From Buxus sempervirens (Eukaryota; Streptophyta; Magnoliopsida; Buxales; Buxaceae), in the NCBI GenBank assembly GCA_947561395.2, contig OX387192.1:868001-932000 (forward strand): a stretch of 64,000 nt of DNA, read 5' to 3'. The first letter of the stretch is position 1. The number at the start of each line of letters is the position of its first letter. The position numbers were made by a program, and so were the translations under genes. This document shows, piece by piece, positions 61,062-64,000 of this stretch. Below the pieces are notes generated by a model. It saw only the letters and a program-made list of their open reading frames with translations. It was not told the DNA's origin and ran no database searches.

Positions 61062-61919
61062 TTTTTTGATAAGTAATGATATTTGATTAAGAAATGAGAA
61101 GTACATAGTACCTATGAGAAAAATACAAGTATGTGGATCCCTTTTCAGAACAAAAAGACATCGAAAAGGGTGAATGATCTATAACCTATTCATGTGAGCT
61201 AGCCACCACCCAAATATACACCAAAAGCCAAGAAACAGAAAAAACCATCCCATGAACAATGCTAACAACAAAAAGAACCAGCTTTCTAGGCTGAACACAT
61301 CCCAGAAAACTCATCTATAATCGGCCCGGAATAGAAGTCTGATCTCCTTGCTCCATGCTTTGCTAGTCTATCCGCTATTCCATTTGCTTCTCTAGGTACG
61401 TGGCTGAACGAGGCATTCAGATCACGTGCCAAGAATCTTGCGCAACTAATGATGTGGGATAGCCTCCATGACCCTAGGTCCTCCTGACGCATCCATCTCA
61501 TGATTGTGGCCGAATCTCCTTCAATAATGCAATGTGAAAAACCCCTTTTATTAGCCTCTGTGAGACCAGACAAAAGGGCCATCATCTCCGCACGAGTAGA
61601 GTTACCATCTCCCACCGGACCACTAAAGATGAAAATAATCATCCCTGTACTATCCCTTCCCACTCCGCCAATGCCTGAAGGTCCAGGATTGTCTAAGGAG
61701 CTGCCATCAACGTTTATCTTCATAATGCCAGTCGTAGGTGCTTTCCAAGAAACCCCACTCCTTGCCTTTGCCCCAATGGAAGAGAAGCAACACACCATCC
61801 AATCTCTCAGAATTTGGGTGCAACTCCAATCTTGAAATTCCGAAGTGACAGACGCCCAGAAAGCTACATCCATTAGGATTTTATCAATCACTTGTTCCCT
61901 ACTAAGAAGGGCATCCCGG
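61062..61919 (-). mobile_element. Recent 5'-truncated L1 with intact RNase H region
   Basis: Flanked by an exact 17-bp duplication (61045-61061 and 61920-61936, AAGGAAATAAATATGTT). The T-run and GATAAGTAATGATATTTG at its left end are the complement of an L1 3' tail. It keeps only the ORF2 C-terminus and 3' UTR and lies inside the copia LTR. Confidence 0.93.
61286..61891 (-). pseudogene. L1 ORF2 C-terminal RNase H (5'-truncated, frame open)
   Basis: About 200 residues stay open to a stop. RNase H-fold motifs are INVDGSSLDNPG (first Asp), RAEMMALLSGL (Glu), IIEGDSATIMRWM (Asp) and HVPREANGIADRLAKHG (last Asp). Such domains occur at the ORF2 end of many plant L1s and may remove RNA from the cDNA hybrid. 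It lacks any reverse transcriptase because of 5' truncation; no decay is seen, in line with recent insertion. Confidence 0.85.
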
Positions 61920-62767
61920 AAGGAAATAAATATGTTATGAAGCAGGAAGAAGTGGGATTTGATGTAGTTTCCTTTTATGTACTCTCACAACTTCTATATA
62001 ATGAAATAGAAGGGAGGAAAAAGGTAACAACTTGACTCCAACATTCATACCAAAAATCCTAATTTCTACATGGTATCAGAGCCATCGACCTAGGTTCCTT
62101 GCAACTCTTTCCACTTTGCAATCTCCTATCTTCACCAATTTTCTCTTCTTCTCTTACTTTCCTCCTTTCTACTAGCTTTCATCGTACCTTATTGAGCGTA
62201 TGGAGGCTTTGGCTTCATCAATATCACGTGTGAGGAGCTCGTGATTGTCACTATTGACGATTGAAAGGAGTAGCTGTGCTTGTGACTGGTATGAAGTGCT
62301 TATAGTCACGGGCTGTGACCGCGAGTATTGGTGTCAACGAGAATGTCGCCTGATTGTCGTTGGAATGTTATTGTGGATACAGTGAAATAGGTGAATTTGT
62401 AGCAGAATGATATCAATTGCAGCAAACTGATTGTTCTCATTTTTTTATGTCGCCTGATTATTGATTACCATAGAATATCTGTTGCGTGTGTTTTCATGGT
62501 CATTTGATTTTCTTGTATATTGTGGTCGTCTGCTGTGAGCGTGATGGTAGATGCTTTGATCATGTGTGGCTTCTCTCTCATCAAGTGGTAATTTTCAGTA
62601 TGATGAGTCAAGCCAACTGTTTTTGAAGCATTACTTGATGCTGTTGAAAATGTGATGCAGTTGAAGACAAGTTGGAATTTTTTTTGGTTCATCTTGTGGT
62701 TTATCAATTTGGTTCATTAACATTGGGCTGATCTTGTTCGCACTATTCAAGTCTTTCTAGTGCAATC

Positions 62768-64000
62768 ATGTTGTCCAAGCCGAAGATGTTCGATTTGGTT
62801 GGTCCAATGACACCTAAAAAGTTGAATGGAAAAATTATATTTATTGGACACGGTCTGTTGAGGTATTTTTACGGTGTAAAAGGCTCATTTAACCACTTGA
62901 TTAAAGACAAGCCTCCCAAGCCTTTTAATGATGACTCTGTGCTTGTTACTTGTCTCAATGATCAATGGGATCAAGAGGATAATGCAATTATTGGACTTGA
63001 GCTTGTAAATATTGAGTGTTATATTAGGTCCTCATCTCTTTTTCTTTCTAACACCAAGGAGTTTTGGGATTACCTCAAACACATGCACCCTGGCGTCGGG
63101 AATGTTACTCGAATACATACGCCTATCTGGTATGCAAACAATAATTTGGTCTCGCAATGGGATCTCAGAGTGTGGTTGATTACTAGAATCAATTTCTACC
63201 GATATTTGAGGAGAAAAATATGAATCAACCACTTTCTCTAGATCTGAAATTAATGAAAAAACAGAGCGAGGACATTGGTGTGGTCAAGTTTCTTCTTGGT
63301 CTTCCTTCTGAATTTAAAGTAGTTCGGGCATAAATATTAGGAGGGAAAGAACTTCCCTCTCTTGCAAAAGTGTTCTCTTGTATTCAACGTTCCACTCTCT
63401 CCAATCCTTATCCTAATGAAGATCTTTATGCATTTGTTGTTCATGGTGATTCTTGAGGTGCACTTGGAGGTAGGATTGGACTTGGCTATAGAAGTGGACG
63501 TAGTGCCTATGATCCTAGAGGTGATGGTTGCTCAGGCAATCATGAACCGTGGAAATGTACCCATTGTGGTCGTATTGGCCTTTCAATTGATTATTGTTTG
63601 AATCTACATGGCAAAAGATCTAGTTCTTCAGGTCAGGTCTCATTACTAGAAAACTCACACTCAGCCTCTAACCAGTTACTAACTCTATTCCAAAACCAGA
63701 GTCTGAGTTAATATCTGTACCACGAGATGAGTATGAAGAGTTCCTAGCTTTGAAACAAACACTTCTACTTGTATGGCTACCCTTGCTCAGTCACGTACTA
63801 CATCTCTTATCATCCTCTTGTAGTCCGTGGAACATCGATTCCGGTGCCAATAAACATGACTGGTTTGTCCACTTTCCTCTCTAATTATCATCCTATTGAG
63901 TCTTCCAAGTGTGTCGCTCTAGCTAATAGTCTCGATCTAGTGTTGCAAGTTCAAGAAATGTTCATCTTAGTCCTGATATCGATTGCTTTTCATGTTCCTG
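62768..64000 (+). pseudogene. Copia gag and protease start, broken
   Basis: Gag begins with SKPKMFDLVGPMTPKKLNGK at about 62774; one A lost near 62830 shifts the frame. Later pieces read LMKKQSEDIGVVKFLLGLPS (about 63250) and a knuckle CTHCGRIGLSIDYC (about 63555-63597) where the usual His is Leu. The protease motif NIDSGANKHMTG lies near 63835 with a shift after it. Several stops occur between. Integrase, reverse transcriptase and RNase H would follow outside the window. Confidence 0.75.

Larger units (their letters stand above)
61041..64000 (+). mobile_element. Ty1/copia element (5' half), runs off the window
   Basis: The 5' LTR starts TGTTAAGGAAATAAATATG at 61041 and ends in TTTCTACA at 62070; without the nested L1 it is about 155 bp. 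The primer site TGGTATCAGAGCC is at 62071-62083. Gag and the start of the protease follow. The remaining pol and the 3' LTR lie outside, so its target duplication (GGTGG would be the left copy) cannot be checked. Confidence 0.85.

Noticed and set aside
62061-62083. tRNA gene
   Set aside because: Only the 13-base primer complement TGGTATCAGAGCC is present, next to a copia LTR.

Overview
The window is nuclear DNA from a flowering plant, probably a woody dicot with large introns; the species cannot be read from the sequence. The evidence is one conserved plant gene with GT..AG introns, embedded in plant-type L1 LINEs, Ty1/copia elements with an initiator-Met primer site, Ty3/gypsy-type LTRs, hAT DNA transposons and an Au-like SINE. 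The DNA is AT-rich throughout.

The only host gene I can support is a DEG10-type (HtrA/DegP family) mitochondrial serine protease on the + strand. Four coding exons lie at 8982-9360, 16262-16507, 36172-36367 and 57208-57467. All splice phases agree, and together they encode 360 residues plus one base of the next codon: a presequence, the whole protease domain with His140, Asp171 and Ser249, and the start of the PDZ region. Introns 1 to 3 are 6.9, 19.7 and 20.8 kb. Intron 4 runs off the window after more than 6.5 kb, so the last third of the protein is missing here.

Region by region: 1-8800 is a decayed L1 LINE that ends in a poly(A) only 181 bp before the DEG10 start codon and carries a 2.6 kb solo LTR. 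Intron 1 holds LINE fragments, a hAT-like MITE and an LTR-like stretch. Intron 2 holds a 4.7 kb and a 5.2 kb hAT transposon, both antisense to DEG10 and both with exact 8-bp target duplications. It also has LINE debris with two sister MITEs, a gag-protease-only LTR element, and a MITE inside the second hAT transposase. Intron 3 holds LINE debris, a nearly complete 5.2 kb copia element, a 6 kb L1 with ORF1 and ORF2 (both antisense), and a 3.6 kb LTR-like block. Intron 4 holds small MITEs, an Au SINE piece and the 5' half of another copia whose LTR was split by a recent L1 insertion.

No CRISPR array, operon, tRNA or rRNA was seen. I did not find a clearly new biochemical system. The most original pattern is a set of hAT-type elements that share a short terminus (about CAWGGTTTWAAA) but each carry a different repeated subterminal word (ACCGG, GTATCG, GCGAAAT, GACTGAGTC). 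The second is that all seven nonsense codons of the large copia element are explained by C-to-T change in CAG or CGA codons, a likely DNA-methylation scar.
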